In this document: one piece after another, positions 8,247-16,073 of the stretch
Layout: the number at the start of each line of letters is the position of its first letter
Position numbering within the stretch: the first letter of the stretch is position 1
Assembly (NCBI GenBank): GCA_017554665.1
Contig: JAFZHX010000024.1
Location: 1 to 33,873, forward strand
DNA from: Alphaproteobacteria bacterium
Lineage (GTDB): Bacteria > Pseudomonadota > Alphaproteobacteria > Rs-D84
Direction of reading: 5' to 3'
Length of the DNA stretch: 33,873 nt
Made by a program: the position numbers and the translations under genes
The notes under the pieces: generated by a model
What the model saw: the letters and a program-made list of their open reading frames with translations, nothing else
The model's database searches: none
What the model was told of the DNA's origin: nothing

Positions 8247-9319
8247 TGAAGAGAATTTTTACGATTTTTTCTTTGTTATTTGTTATTACTGGCCCTGTGC
8301 TTGGTGCCAGTGAATTGTCCAAGATTAATGCTCAGATTAAGCAAACAGAGCAGCAAAATAAAAAGCTGGAACAGCAAGTAAAGTCTTCGGATAAAGAAAT
8401 TTCAAAGACTAAAAAAGAGCTGATCAAGGCTGCTGACAAGGTTAGTTCTTTGGAAGACAAGCGAACACAGATGGAAAAGAAAATAGCTGAACTGGATTCG
8501 CAAATTGAAAAAAAGTCAACAGATATGAAGAAAAATTACAATATCGCTGCTGATTCAGCTGCTAGTATATTGTTTGTTGCTTCGCATCCTAATTTCGATA
8601 CGGAAAATATGCGCGATTATGTCTTGATGTCGGCTGTGCTGTCGGGTGCTACTGACAAACTTAACGAGCAAATTAAAATAGCAGAAGAAAATATAAAAGC
8701 CTTGGAAAAAGTTCGTGCAGAACGTGCTGCAGAAAAAGAAAAACTAGATCGTACTGCAAAAAAATATACTCGTGAAAAGACAGAGCTAGATAAGCTGTTA
8801 CGTGTGCGTAGTGCGCAAAACGAAAAATTGAAAAATCAACAGTCCGCATTGCAGAAGAAATTGCGCGATTTGTCTGCGCGCGCTAAAAGTATTTCGGAAT
8901 TGTCCGCAGGGGTAGGCAGCTCGGAAATGTCTGCAGATTCACGTTTTTCACGCAGAAAATTGAACTTGCCTGTGCGCGGTCGTGTAACTGTTCGCTATGG
9001 TGAAAAAACTGCTTTGGGCTTAAAGTCTGATGGTTGGCGCATTCGTACTCGTGGTGATGCTTTGGTATTGGCACCTGCGGACGGGGTTGTAAAGTTTGCA
9101 GATAGTTTTCGTGGCTTTGGTCGTGTTGTTATTATGTCGCACAAAAACGGATATAATACAGTTATGACAAATCTTGGCGATATTGATGTGGCTCTGGAAC
9201 AAGAAGTGCTTGCGGGTGAGCCTGTGGGTCGTATGAACCCTAATAAGCCAGAAATGTATCTGGAAGTTAGACGCGGTAACAAGTCTGTCGATCCAGCAAG
9301 GTTATTTAAAGACGATTAA
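8246..9319 (+). CDS. EnvC-like murein hydrolase activator (coiled coil plus degenerate LytM/M23)
   Basis: A 357-residue exported protein with a signal peptide of about 20 residues. A long coiled coil (about 22-215, rich in K, E and Q) is followed by a LytM/peptidase M23 domain (about 240-350). The metallopeptidase zinc ligands are missing: the usual HxGID segment reads SDGWRI (261-266), and the final HxH site reads EMYLE (336-340). That is the pattern of EnvC, which switches on cell-wall amidases during division and does not cut murein itself. The end of the domain has GDIDVALEQEVLAGEPVGRM, typical of alphaproteobacterial homologues. It overlaps tyrS by one base, so no separate promoter is needed. 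The exact amidase partner cannot be seen here. Confidence 0.82.
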   Translation: MKRIFTIFSLLFVITGPVLGASELSKINAQIKQTEQQNKKLEQQVKSSDKEISKTKKELIKAADKVSSLEDKRTQMEKKIAELDSQIEKKSTDMKKNYNIAADSAASILFVASHPNFDTENMRDYVLMSAVLSGATDKLNEQIKIAEENIKALEKVRAERAAEKEKLDRTAKKYTREKTELDKLLRVRSAQNEKLKNQQSALQKKLRDLSARAKSISELSAGVGSSEMSADSRFSRRKLNLPVRGRVTVRYGEKTALGLKSDGWRIRTRGDALVLAPADGVVKFADSFRGFGRVVIMSHKNGYNTVMTNLGDIDVALEQEVLAGEPVGRMNPNKPEMYLEVRRGNKSVDPARLFKDD

Positions 9320-9320
9320 A

Positions 9321-9347
9321 AAAAATCCCCAAAACGGGGATTTTTTT
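9321..9347. terminator. Bidirectional terminator between the envC-like gene and acpS
   Basis: AAATCCCC-AAAA-C-GGGGATTT hairpin with A run on one side and T run on the other, serving both convergent genes. Confidence 0.85.
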
Positions 9348-9723
9348 ATTTTGTTTCAATCACAACCATTGCAGCACAATAATCGCCTTGGTCGGTGATG
9401 GATAAGTGTATGTTCACGTCGTTGCCCGCCAGTTCTTTTAATGCTGTTTTTGCGCCACCGGAAATTAATAATTCTGGACGGCCATTGTCGTTATGGACAA
9501 CAGATACATCAGAAAATGCAATGTCATCGCCAAAGCCTGTGCCAATAGCTTTTAAGAAAGCTTCGCGTGCGGCCCAAAAGTTTGCCAGATGACGTTCTGA
9601 ATTTGCATTGTCGTTGTCTGCGTATTCTAGTTCTTTCTTTGTGAAAATGCGCTGTTTTTTAAATGCAGACCAATCCAAGAAACGGCCGCATTCAACCAAA
9701 TCGATTCCAATCCCGATAATCAC
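9346..9723 (-). CDS. acpS: Holo-[acyl-carrier-protein] synthase
   Basis: Transfers 4'-phosphopantetheine from CoA to apo-ACP, activating it for fatty acid synthesis. The 125-residue length is normal. It has both signature motifs of the family: GIGIDLVE with magnesium ligand D8, and WAAREAFLKAIGTG with E54. The start is GTG at 9723, preceded at good distance by AGGGGG; no ATG fits. The gene converges on the envC-like gene and shares its terminator hairpin. Confidence 0.94.
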   Translation of the reverse strand: MIIGIGIDLVECGRFLDWSAFKKQRIFTKKELEYADNDNANSERHLANFWAAREAFLKAIGTGFGDDIAFSDVSVVHNDNGRPELLISGGAKTALKELAGNDVNIHLSITDQGDYCAAMVVIETK

Positions 9724-9804
9724 TTTTTCCCCCTGTGTGGTGTTTGTCGATATGGCATACTAGTAATATTTAGCCGATTCGTGCAAGCATAAAATTTATC
9801 ATAG

Positions 9805-9829
9805 AAAAACCGCCCAGTCGGGCGGGGCG
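9805..9829 (-). terminator. Terminator of the 34-codon Cys-rich gene
   Basis: On the minus strand CCGCCC-GACT-GGGCGG followed by TTTTT, starting two bases after the TAA of the small gene. Confidence 0.85.
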
Positions 9830-9830
9830 A

Positions 9831-9935
9831 TTATTTGTCGCAACTCTTTGGTTTGTGCTCTTTTTTTTGATCTTTGCTGTCGCACAAGCCAGAACAGTTT
9901 TTACAGCCACAAGTTTTATTTTCTGATTTTGACAT
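9831..9935 (-). CDS. 34-residue Cys- and Lys-rich peptide, possible metal-binding protein
   Basis: A small gene with all the marks of a real one: AAAGGA ribosome binding site eight to nine bases before the ATG, a -35/-10 promoter 50 bases upstream, and a strong terminator right after the TAA. The product has five cysteines at 9, 11, 14, 18 and 32 (TCGCKNCSGLCDS), nine lysines, one histidine at 27, and no signal peptide or membrane segment. The C-x-C-x2-C-x3-C spacing resembles metallothionein-like or zinc-knuckle peptides. I do not recognise the exact family. A cytosolic metal-binding or redox role is an inference. A perfect palindrome at the predicted transcription start suggests control by a dimeric regulator. 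Confidence 0.7.
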   Translation of the reverse strand: MSKSENKTCGCKNCSGLCDSKDQKKEHKPKSCDK

Positions 9936-9968
9936 ATTTGTTTTCCTTTGATTTTGTTGTTTTTTTGT

Positions 9969-9980
9969 TTGTCCGGACAA
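9969..9980. promoter_or_regulatory. Perfect 12-base palindrome TTGTCCGGACAA (possible operator)
   Basis: The palindrome is at the predicted transcription start of the 34-codon gene, just downstream of its -10 box, a usual place for a repressor site. The regulator is unknown. Confidence 0.4.
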
Positions 9981-9985
9981 TAAAT

Positions 9986-10014
9986 AATATACATATATGC
10001 GCGTGTTAACTCAA
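9986..10014 (-). promoter_or_regulatory. Promoter of the 34-codon Cys-rich gene
   Basis: On the minus strand TTGAGT (10014-10009), a 17-base spacer and TATATT (9991-9986). The rest of the 9724-10080 gap holds only acpS upstream sequence and the approach to the tRNA gene. Confidence 0.65.
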
Positions 10015-10080
10015 TATGCGTGTTTTCCCAAAAAAAGTATTTGTAATTCAGGCACTTAGATAATAAGATTCTGTTGTTTT

Positions 10081-10157
10081 CGGGGTGTAGCTCAGCCTGG
10101 TAGAGTACTTGCATGGGGTGCAAGGGGTCGCAGGTTCGAATCCTGTCACCCCGACCA
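10081..10157 (+). tRNA. tRNA-Pro (anticodon GGG)
   Basis: 77 bases with acceptor stem CGGGGTG/CACCCCG, a D arm with AGCCTGGTAG, anticodon stem CTTGC/GCAAG around loop ATGGGGT (anticodon GGG), T arm with GGTTCGAATCC, and an encoded CCA end. It reads CCC and CCU. Confidence 0.95.
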
Positions 10158-10167
10158 TAAAATTCAA

Positions 10168-10190
10168 ACCGCCCAATCAGGCGTTTTTTT
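10168..10190 (+). terminator. Terminator after tRNA-Pro(GGG)
   Basis: CGCC-CAATCA-GGCG hairpin followed by seven T. Confidence 0.75.
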
Positions 10191-10200
10191 GAGTTTTTAT

Positions 10201-10229
10201 TTGTGTTGGCAATTTTTTTTGATTATACT
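10201..10229 (+). promoter_or_regulatory. Promoter of the membrane protein gene at 10258
   Basis: TTGTGT (10201-10206), a 17-base spacer and TATACT (10224-10229). Confidence 0.6.
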
Positions 10230-10257
10230 ATGTGTATGATGATAAAGGAGTTTTGAT

Positions 10258-11112
10258 ATGGCAGAAAAGAAACTTTTTCCTGGTGTAACAGAAAAAGACT
10301 TGCTGAAGTTAGGTGCAGAAAAATTGAAACAACAAGAACAAATGAAAGCTATGCGTGAAGCGGAAGAAAAATTTGCAGTCGAAGAGGATGATAAAAAAAC
10401 TAAGCAGGCTGCGTATAAGAAATATACTTCTAAAAGCGCAAGAATGACAGCTGCGGACCGTATTAGGTATTTTTGTAAAGTGAATGCGGTTTCAGCGGCT
10501 TCTTTATTTTTGTTAGGAAATGCAAGCTGGGCGCTCACGCAAGCTAGTCCTTATACAGATAGCAATGGACATGGTTTTGTCAGTAATTCATGGTATAAAC
10601 CATATAAAGCAGCGATACACGATGCCTATATTCCAACAGATAAATATTATGGCTATGGCTGGGAAGATGAAGATGGATTTGTTAATGAAAAACCTGGTTT
10701 TGCTCCAAGTGCAGCATGGGGAATTAATGTATTTTTGTCTTTGACAGTACTTCTTTGTAGCATAGTTGGTGCAAAAAGACTTAATGATGAACAAGATACA
10801 GTTGATATGATGCTTGATTTAGAAGAATTTGGCAAACAGTACAAATTGGATGCAAAGCAAGTTAAGCGATTGGTTGATAAGTATAAAAAAATAATCGAAC
10901 ATATGTCTGCGGATAAGCGTGTTTATTTTGATATGTTGATGGCAGGCGAAATGCCAATCAAAGATCAAGAGACATTACAGGCTATGGCTGTTTCGGTTAT
11001 GTCTGGTCATTTGCAATCGCATCCAGAAGACTTGAAAATGGTCTTGGAAACTTTCGAAGAACGTTCAATACCAGAACAAATTAAAAATATGGTAAAACAG
11101 ACAGAAAGATAG
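10258..11112 (+). CDS. Two-TM membrane protein of unknown function
   Basis: A 284-residue protein I do not recognise. Residues 10-60 are charged and probably coiled coil (KLGAEKLKQQEQMKAMREAEE). A hydrophobic segment at about 74-93 and a second at about 153-172 frame a loop rich in Tyr, Gly, Asp and Pro (KYYGYGWEDEDGF). After the second segment comes a soluble, mainly helical domain of about 110 residues. There is no cleavable signal peptide, so N- and C-terminal domains are probably cytoplasmic and the loop periplasmic. The ATG has a strong AAAGGAG at proper distance. It is a single-gene unit with its own promoter and terminator. Confidence 0.75.
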   Translation: MAEKKLFPGVTEKDLLKLGAEKLKQQEQMKAMREAEEKFAVEEDDKKTKQAAYKKYTSKSARMTAADRIRYFCKVNAVSAASLFLLGNASWALTQASPYTDSNGHGFVSNSWYKPYKAAIHDAYIPTDKYYGYGWEDEDGFVNEKPGFAPSAAWGINVFLSLTVLLCSIVGAKRLNDEQDTVDMMLDLEEFGKQYKLDAKQVKRLVDKYKKIIEHMSADKRVYFDMLMAGEMPIKDQETLQAMAVSVMSGHLQSHPEDLKMVLETFEERSIPEQIKNMVKQTER

Positions 11113-11130
11113 GTTGTGAATGTATTTATT

Positions 11131-11154
11131 AACCGCCCAATCGGGCGGTTTTTT
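11131..11154. terminator. Bidirectional terminator
   Basis: AACCGCCC-AATC-GGGCGGTT hairpin with T run on the plus side; it lies between two convergent genes. Confidence 0.85.
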
Positions 11155-11596
11155 ATTCGGTGGTTCCGCAATTTGCTTTTATCAAATCGGCAAGCTGTTG
11201 TTGCTTTGCAACGAGGCGAGCTGTTGGAACTGCACATGGGTCGCATTCGCGTCTGGTCTGACCCGATACGCAAACAAACGCAATGTTTTGGCACAGACCA
11301 TAGGTGCGGTTGACGATGGGTTCGTTCAAATACTGAATCGCAATATCCCAATATTTTTGTGGTACTGATTTCGGGTCGTAATGCCACATTTTCTCGACCG
11401 CTTCGGTTGTGCGTTTTACACACGGCGAGCCACTGTTAATGTGGGTAATGGTTGTTGTTACATTGTTGCTTGGGGTGCTGTTATAGCGTCTAATTATAAC
11501 CCACGAAACAATGCATATGCATAATACAATGACAGCAAATAATAGTATATAGTGCGCAATCGTAAAGGTGTTGATGTCGGTCTTGAATTTTGCCAT
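11153..11596 (-). CDS. Single-TM anchored protein of unknown function
   Basis: A 147-residue protein with one strongly hydrophobic segment at about 16-37 near the N-terminus, then a soluble part predicted to face the periplasm. The soluble part has six cysteines (C59, then five between residues 101 and 143, including CDPC). I do not recognise a family. The ATG at 11596 is preceded by AAAGGA eight bases away. The inverted repeat TGCTAA-TT-TTAGCA upstream (about 11620-11633) may be regulatory. It converges on the membrane protein gene at 10258 and shares its terminator. Confidence 0.65.
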   Translation of the reverse strand: MAKFKTDINTFTIAHYILLFAVIVLCICIVSWVIIRRYNSTPSNNVTTTITHINSGSPCVKRTTEAVEKMWHYDPKSVPQKYWDIAIQYLNEPIVNRTYGLCQNIAFVCVSGQTRRECDPCAVPTARLVAKQQQLADLIKANCGTTE

Positions 11597-11676
11597 GTTG
11601 AAAATCCTTTGGTTTATGTGCTAATTTTAGCATAGGGCAGGGTTGATAAAATATAGTTTTCTATTCCCATAAAAAG

Positions 11677-11705
11677 TTGATTTTGAAAAAAAATTAATTT
11701 ATTAT
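11677..11705 (+). promoter_or_regulatory. Promoter of corA
   Basis: TTGATT (11677-11682), a 17-base spacer and TATTAT (11700-11705), followed by TTCCAACGATAAA, a looser version of the element seen at nifJ and tyrS. Confidence 0.6.
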
Positions 11706-11735
11706 TTCCAACGATAAAACTATAGGAGAGTGTGC

Positions 11736-12620
11736 ATGTTTGTAACAGAAAAGTTAAAGACATTCTCTTGGGTTAATGTTGGTAACCCAGATCATGAAGA
11801 TTTTGAAAAACTGCAAACAGAATACAAAATTGATGAAGATACTATCTCTGACATTTTGGATCCTGATGAACAGCCAAGGTTGGAAGTCGAAGATGATTAT
11901 AAGGTTATAATCGTACGATTCCCTATTATTAATCGTGAAAATTATACAATGTGGCATACCGAACCTTTGTCGATAATTTTTTCGGCTAATCGGGTGATAA
12001 CTGTTTGCCGTAAAAGATGCGATTTGCTGGATAAAATTAAAAAGTCAGAAAAAACTTCGCGTGAAGAGTTTATCTGGAATATTATGTACTATATTGCAGA
12101 GTCTTACTTGCGTATGTTAAAAGAATTGAATAAACGTGTTTTGGAATCTAAACGCGTGCTGCAAGAAAGAATCCGTAAAAAAGAATTGATGGAACTGTTG
12201 GATGTAGAAAACAGTTACACATTGTATATGGCTGGTATCAAAGGCAATATGGCTGTGCTGGATAAACTTGAAAAAGTTCGTGGCTTTGTTAAAACCGATG
12301 AAGCCGAAGAACTTGCCGAAGATGCACGAATCGAATTAGGGCAGGCTACCGAAGTCGTTACTTCGTACAGTAAAATGCTGAAGTCTATCAAGGAAACATT
12401 TGAAAGCGTCATTAATATGGATTCGAATACTAATATTAATCGCTTGACCATGTGGAATATTATTTTGGTTGTGCCTACTGTGATTGTTGGCTATTACGGC
12501 ATGAATTTGCAATTGCCTTTTGCAGAGTATGAGCAAACTGCAAATGCTATCTTTATATTTATAATGGTTTTGCTGTTGGGGTTCGCCTTGTTCGGTGCAT
12601 TAAGACGCAGAATTTCATAA
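11736..12620 (+). CDS. corA: CorA family magnesium/divalent cation transporter
   Basis: A 294-residue CorA-type channel of the inner membrane. The N-terminal cytoplasmic domain (to about 200) is followed by a long helix and two transmembrane segments close to the C-terminus. The first ends in the family signature YYGMN, with GMN at 255-257, and the second runs through FIFIMVLLLGFALFG. The tail is basic (RRRIS). I use the ATG at 11736, seven bases after AGGAG; the in-frame GTG at 11730 is too close to that site. The gene stands alone with its own promoter and a terminator shared with polA. Mg2+ is the usual substrate; Co2+ or Zn2+ cannot be excluded. Confidence 0.9.
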   Translation: MFVTEKLKTFSWVNVGNPDHEDFEKLQTEYKIDEDTISDILDPDEQPRLEVEDDYKVIIVRFPIINRENYTMWHTEPLSIIFSANRVITVCRKRCDLLDKIKKSEKTSREEFIWNIMYYIAESYLRMLKELNKRVLESKRVLQERIRKKELMELLDVENSYTLYMAGIKGNMAVLDKLEKVRGFVKTDEAEELAEDARIELGQATEVVTSYSKMLKSIKETFESVINMDSNTNINRLTMWNIILVVPTVIVGYYGMNLQLPFAEYEQTANAIFIFIMVLLLGFALFGALRRRIS

Positions 12621-12627
12621 ATAAAAT

Positions 12628-12652
12628 AACCGCCATTTCGGCGGTTCTTTAT
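12628..12652. terminator. Bidirectional terminator between corA and polA
   Basis: AACCGCC-ATTTC-GGCGGTT hairpin between convergent genes; the T run on the plus side is interrupted by one C. Confidence 0.75.
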
Positions 12653-15423
12653 TTTCCCCACTTGGTGTCGATTACATATTCTGCAATCAGTGGTACAGAT
12701 AATTTTGTTATATTTTCCATAGCGTGTTTAATCTGTATGGCAAATTGGTCTGCAAAAGTAAAGTTGCATTCAAATACCATTTCATCGTGTACCTGCATAA
12801 TCATACGGATTTTGTCTGAGTTTGGTTGCACAATGTTTTTGTCGATTTCAACCATCGCAAGACGCATTAAGTCTGCTTCGAATCCTTGGATTGGTGCGTT
12901 AATTGCGGCACGCATTGCGTATGCGCGCATGCGTGGATTGCGTGCTTCGGGCAGTTCTATTTTGCGACCCCAAGGGGTGTACACACACGCATTGTCCAAC
13001 GCGAATTGTTTGGTCTTGTCTATGTATTCTTTTACTTCCGGCAGTCCCGCCATGTACGAGTTTATGATACCTTGAGCTGTGGTTCTATCAACCCCAAGTT
13101 GTCCCGCCAAGCCAAATGATGAAATGCCGTAGATAATCGAAAAGTTAACTGTCTTGGCAGCGCGACGCATTTCTTTTGGTACTGGTTGAACAGCAGGAAT
13201 GTTAAATATCTTGCGGGCGGTTTGGCTGTGGATGTCTTCACCGTTGTTAAATGTGTCTTTGAAGGTTTTTATGTCCGCAATGTCCGCCAACAAGCGCAAC
13301 TGAATCTGAGAATAGTCAACAGAGATAAGAACATTGCCAGGTGAGGCAATAAAACACTTTCGAATTTCTTCGCCCAATTCTGTTTTTATTGGTATGTTTT
13401 GCAAGTTAGGATCACGACTGGACAGGCGACCGGTGTTTGTGCTGGTCTGTAAATAGGTCGTGTGTATGCGACCGTCAGATGCAATTTGCTGTGGTAATGC
13501 GTCTGCGTAAGTGCCAGCCAGCTTTGCAATCGAACGCCATGATAGTATCTTTTCTATTATTTGATGTGTTTCAACTAGCTCGCTTAGGCTGTCTGCGTCC
13601 GTAGAACGTTTCTTGTTTGCAGGTAGTTGTAGTTCGTCAAACAAAACAACCCCAAGCTGTTTTGGACTTGCGATGTTGAATTCGTGGCCTGCTAACTCCC
13701 AAATTTCTGATTCTAGTTTTTGTAGTTGCTGATGAAAAATGCCAGACAGTTGGTTTAGTTTTTGCTTGTCCGCCATAACCCCAAGCCGTTCCATATTTAA
13801 TAAAACACGCATTAACGGCAAGTCGCAAGTTTCGTATAAATGCTTTAACTGTTCTTGGTTGTCAAGTTCTGGTCGCATTAATTCATACAAGGCAAAAGAT
13901 ATACAGGCATCTTCGGTGGCGTATTTTGTTGCTGTATCAATTGGCAATGTGTCAAAGTGCATGTCGCAACTTTTTGTGCGTGTTGGGAATAAAGAAGAAA
14001 ACTTGATTGTTGAATGACCTAAATATTTTAGAGCTAATTCGTCTAAGCTGTGGCCATGTGCTGTGCCGTGCAAAATATAGGACAGTAACATAGTGTCATC
14101 AATAGGGCTGATTTTAGATATATCCCAGCCTTCGTTCGCCATGATGTGCAAATCGTATTTTAAATTATGCCCAATTTTAGTGATTTTTGTATTGGTTAGA
14201 ACCGGCCATAGTGTTTTATAAACATCTTCGATACTTATTTGATTAGGTGCAAGTGTGTCCCCACCAAATAAATCTATGCTGCCTGTTTTATGTCTAATAG
14301 GAATGTAAATGCCGTTGGTTGCAGATGTTGCTAAAGATATTCCAACCAGCTTGTCTGTTGTTGGATTTAGCCCAGTTGTTTCTGTGTCAATTGCCAAAAT
14401 AGTATCAATGCTAGATATGAATTTTTGTAATTCTGATGTTGATTTAATAGGTTTGTGTTTAAAGTCTATTTGTTTGCTTTCTGATGCTGTACTGGTTTGT
14501 GTTGCCGTATCGGATTCACATGCGTTACCTGCAAAACTAAAAGTTGGAGTGCTGGTTACTTGTGTTGTTTCAGGGAATAATTTGCTGATTTTTTCAAACA
14601 GAGATTTACTTTCTATTTTTGTTTTTACAAATTCCAGTGCGCCGTTCGTATTAAATACAAAAGGACTGAATTTTAACCCCGATAAATCTACATCGTCTTT
14701 TAATGTAACTAGTTGTTTTGAAATGTATGCCAGTTCGCGGTTGTCTTGTAATAAGTTGCGTATTCTTTCGTTTTTTACTTCGCCCAGGTTGGCATATAAG
14801 TTGTCCAAAGAGCCAAATTGGTTAATAAGCTCAGAAGCTTTTTTAGGTCCAATGCCAGGTACACCCGGTACATTGTCCGAAGAGTCGCCCATCAAAGATT
14901 GTACATCGATAACTTGGTTTGGCTTAACACCGAATTTTTCCAGTACTTGGGGTTCATGGATTTCCAAGTTCTTCATAGTGTCGTACAGGAATATGCAATT
15001 TGATACCAGTTGCATCAAGTCTTTGTCGCTGGTGATAATGCGAGTTGCACTGGCTGTATTACAGTTGCTGCGCGCCAATGTTGCGATAACATCGTCTGCT
15101 TCGACCCCTGGAACACATAATACAGGCATGCCTATTTGTAACAGACCTGATTGTAGCATTTCGCGTTGGGAGATTAAGTCTGCGGGTGTTTCCGAACGGT
15201 TCATTTTATATTGTGGGTAAATATCTTGTCGAAATGTAATTCGAGAGGCATCAAATACACAAATAAAAGAATCATCTGGCTTGGCAGCAGACAAAATCGG
15301 CAGAATCATATTAAAAAATCCATAAACTGCACCAATCGGAGTTCCGTCTGTACGGGTCAGGCGACTGTGTACCCCGTAATAAGCACGAAATAATAACGAA
15401 TTTCCATCAATCAGTGTCAGCAT
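12649..15423 (-). CDS. polA: DNA polymerase I, with an altered steric-gate residue
   Basis: A full-length 924-residue Pol I for gap filling and primer removal. The 5'-nuclease domain fills about 1-290 (DGNSLLFRAYYG, GVEADDVIA, GDSSDNVPGVPGIGPKKA). The 3'-5' proofreading domain looks active, with DTET (D346, E348), HNLKYD and YATEDA. The polymerase domain has motif B RRAAKTVNFSIIYGISSFG and motif C QVHDEMVFE. Motif A is unusual: it reads DYSQIQLRLLAD (703-714) where the family almost always has DYSQIELR-x-x-AH. The replaced Glu (Gln708 here; E710 in E. coli) is the steric gate that excludes ribonucleotides. The gene has an AGGA site before its ATG but no obvious promoter, so it may be read from the beta-barrel gene upstream. 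Confidence 0.97.
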   Translation of the reverse strand: MLTLIDGNSLLFRAYYGVHSRLTRTDGTPIGAVYGFFNMILPILSAAKPDDSFICVFDASRITFRQDIYPQYKMNRSETPADLISQREMLQSGLLQIGMPVLCVPGVEADDVIATLARSNCNTASATRIITSDKDLMQLVSNCIFLYDTMKNLEIHEPQVLEKFGVKPNQVIDVQSLMGDSSDNVPGVPGIGPKKASELINQFGSLDNLYANLGEVKNERIRNLLQDNRELAYISKQLVTLKDDVDLSGLKFSPFVFNTNGALEFVKTKIESKSLFEKISKLFPETTQVTSTPTFSFAGNACESDTATQTSTASESKQIDFKHKPIKSTSELQKFISSIDTILAIDTETTGLNPTTDKLVGISLATSATNGIYIPIRHKTGSIDLFGGDTLAPNQISIEDVYKTLWPVLTNTKITKIGHNLKYDLHIMANEGWDISKISPIDDTMLLSYILHGTAHGHSLDELALKYLGHSTIKFSSLFPTRTKSCDMHFDTLPIDTATKYATEDACISFALYELMRPELDNQEQLKHLYETCDLPLMRVLLNMERLGVMADKQKLNQLSGIFHQQLQKLESEIWELAGHEFNIASPKQLGVVLFDELQLPANKKRSTDADSLSELVETHQIIEKILSWRSIAKLAGTYADALPQQIASDGRIHTTYLQTSTNTGRLSSRDPNLQNIPIKTELGEEIRKCFIASPGNVLISVDYSQIQLRLLADIADIKTFKDTFNNGEDIHSQTARKIFNIPAVQPVPKEMRRAAKTVNFSIIYGISSFGLAGQLGVDRTTAQGIINSYMAGLPEVKEYIDKTKQFALDNACVYTPWGRKIELPEARNPRMRAYAMRAAINAPIQGFEADLMRLAMVEIDKNIVQPNSDKIRMIMQVHDEMVFECNFTFADQFAIQIKHAMENITKLSVPLIAEYVIDTKWGK

Positions 15424-15453
15424 ATGATTTTTTTCCTGTGTGTTGTTAAGTTA

Positions 15454-15469
15454 GGGGGCTGACGCCCCC
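15454..15469 (-). terminator. GC-rich hairpin between the beta-barrel gene and polA
   Basis: GGGGGC-TGAC-GCCCCC stem on the minus-strand path from the barrel gene into polA. No proper T run follows, so it may attenuate rather than fully stop transcription, or protect the 3' end of the first message. Confidence 0.5.
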
Positions 15470-15476
15470 CTTGATA

Positions 15477-16022
15477 TTAGAAGACATAACGTATTTTTAC
15501 GCGTCCTTCGTATTGTAGTAAATCATACTTTTCTGTTGCCAACTCAAACAAGTCGGAAGCATATAAAATACGACCTTCAAAATCAATGTTAAATGGAATT
15601 ACTGGAATGTCCAATGTCAAGCCCAACATACCTTGGTATGCGATTGTGTTGTCAATATCAATGCTGGAACCTGTTGGCTCGTAAGAGCTAGAGAATGTAG
15701 TACCAATACCAGCACCAATGTATGGTTTTAATACAGGAGTTGGGATTTTAAAGTAAGCATTTGCCATACCTAAATTTAAATCAAGGGTATCTGCATCAAT
15801 GTGGTTGTATTCCATTTCAATACGGAACATTGGAATATCAACACCAAGTACTGCACCGTATGATTGTGATGACTGAGATATATCATGGTCTGCTAGTAAT
15901 GTATAGCCGCCCATACCGTATGTGCCACCTGCATAAATATCAAACAAGAGATTTGCATTTGCTGAACCTGCTGTTAGCATAATTGCAGCTGTTGTTAAAA
16001 AAACGAGTGTTTTTATTTTCAT
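15477..16022 (-). CDS. Small outer membrane beta-barrel protein
   Basis: A 181-residue protein with a signal peptide (cut near ANA, residue 23) and alternating hydrophobic strands throughout. It ends in aromatic Phe (KIRYVF), the signal recognised by the BAM machinery. Gly-rich turns such as YGMGGYTLLAD and PYIGAGIGTTFS suggest an eight-stranded barrel of the OmpW/OmpA-barrel/opacity-protein kind, but I cannot choose among them. An AAAGGAG ribosome binding site precedes the ATG. Its promoter shares a palindromic -10 region with pth. Confidence 0.8.
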   Translation of the reverse strand: MKIKTLVFLTTAAIMLTAGSANANLLFDIYAGGTYGMGGYTLLADHDISQSSQSYGAVLGVDIPMFRIEMEYNHIDADTLDLNLGMANAYFKIPTPVLKPYIGAGIGTTFSSSYEPTGSSIDIDNTIAYQGMLGLTLDIPVIPFNIDFEGRILYASDLFELATEKYDLLQYEGRVKIRYVF

Positions 16023-16040
16023 GTTTTCTCCTTTCTATGA

Positions 16041-16073
16041 TATTATAATAAAAAAAGGGTGTTTAATATGCAA
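16041..16073. promoter_or_regulatory. Divergent promoters with a shared palindromic -10 (TATTATAATA)
   Basis: TATTATAATA (16041-16050) reads the same on both strands. On the minus strand TTGCAT (16073-16068), a 17-base spacer and TATTAT form a good promoter for the beta-barrel gene. On the plus strand the same bases give TATAAT or TATTAT for pth, with a poor -35. The minus -35 box lies in the first codons of pth. Confidence 0.55.

Noticed and set aside
9985-10080. Promoter for tRNA-Pro(GGG)
   Set aside because: TTGTAA and an AT-rich -10-like stretch exist near 10040-10065, but no pair has acceptable spacing, so I did not annotate one.
9770-10123. 117-codon minus-strand frame
   Set aside because: It crosses the small-gene promoter and terminator and the antisense of tRNA-Pro(GGG). 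The real coding frame here is the 34-codon gene at 9831-9935.
14309-15220. 303-codon plus-strand frame inside polA
   Set aside because: The polA frame on the other strand is fully explained by conserved 5'-nuclease and exonuclease motifs; this one has no recognisable domain or ribosome site.
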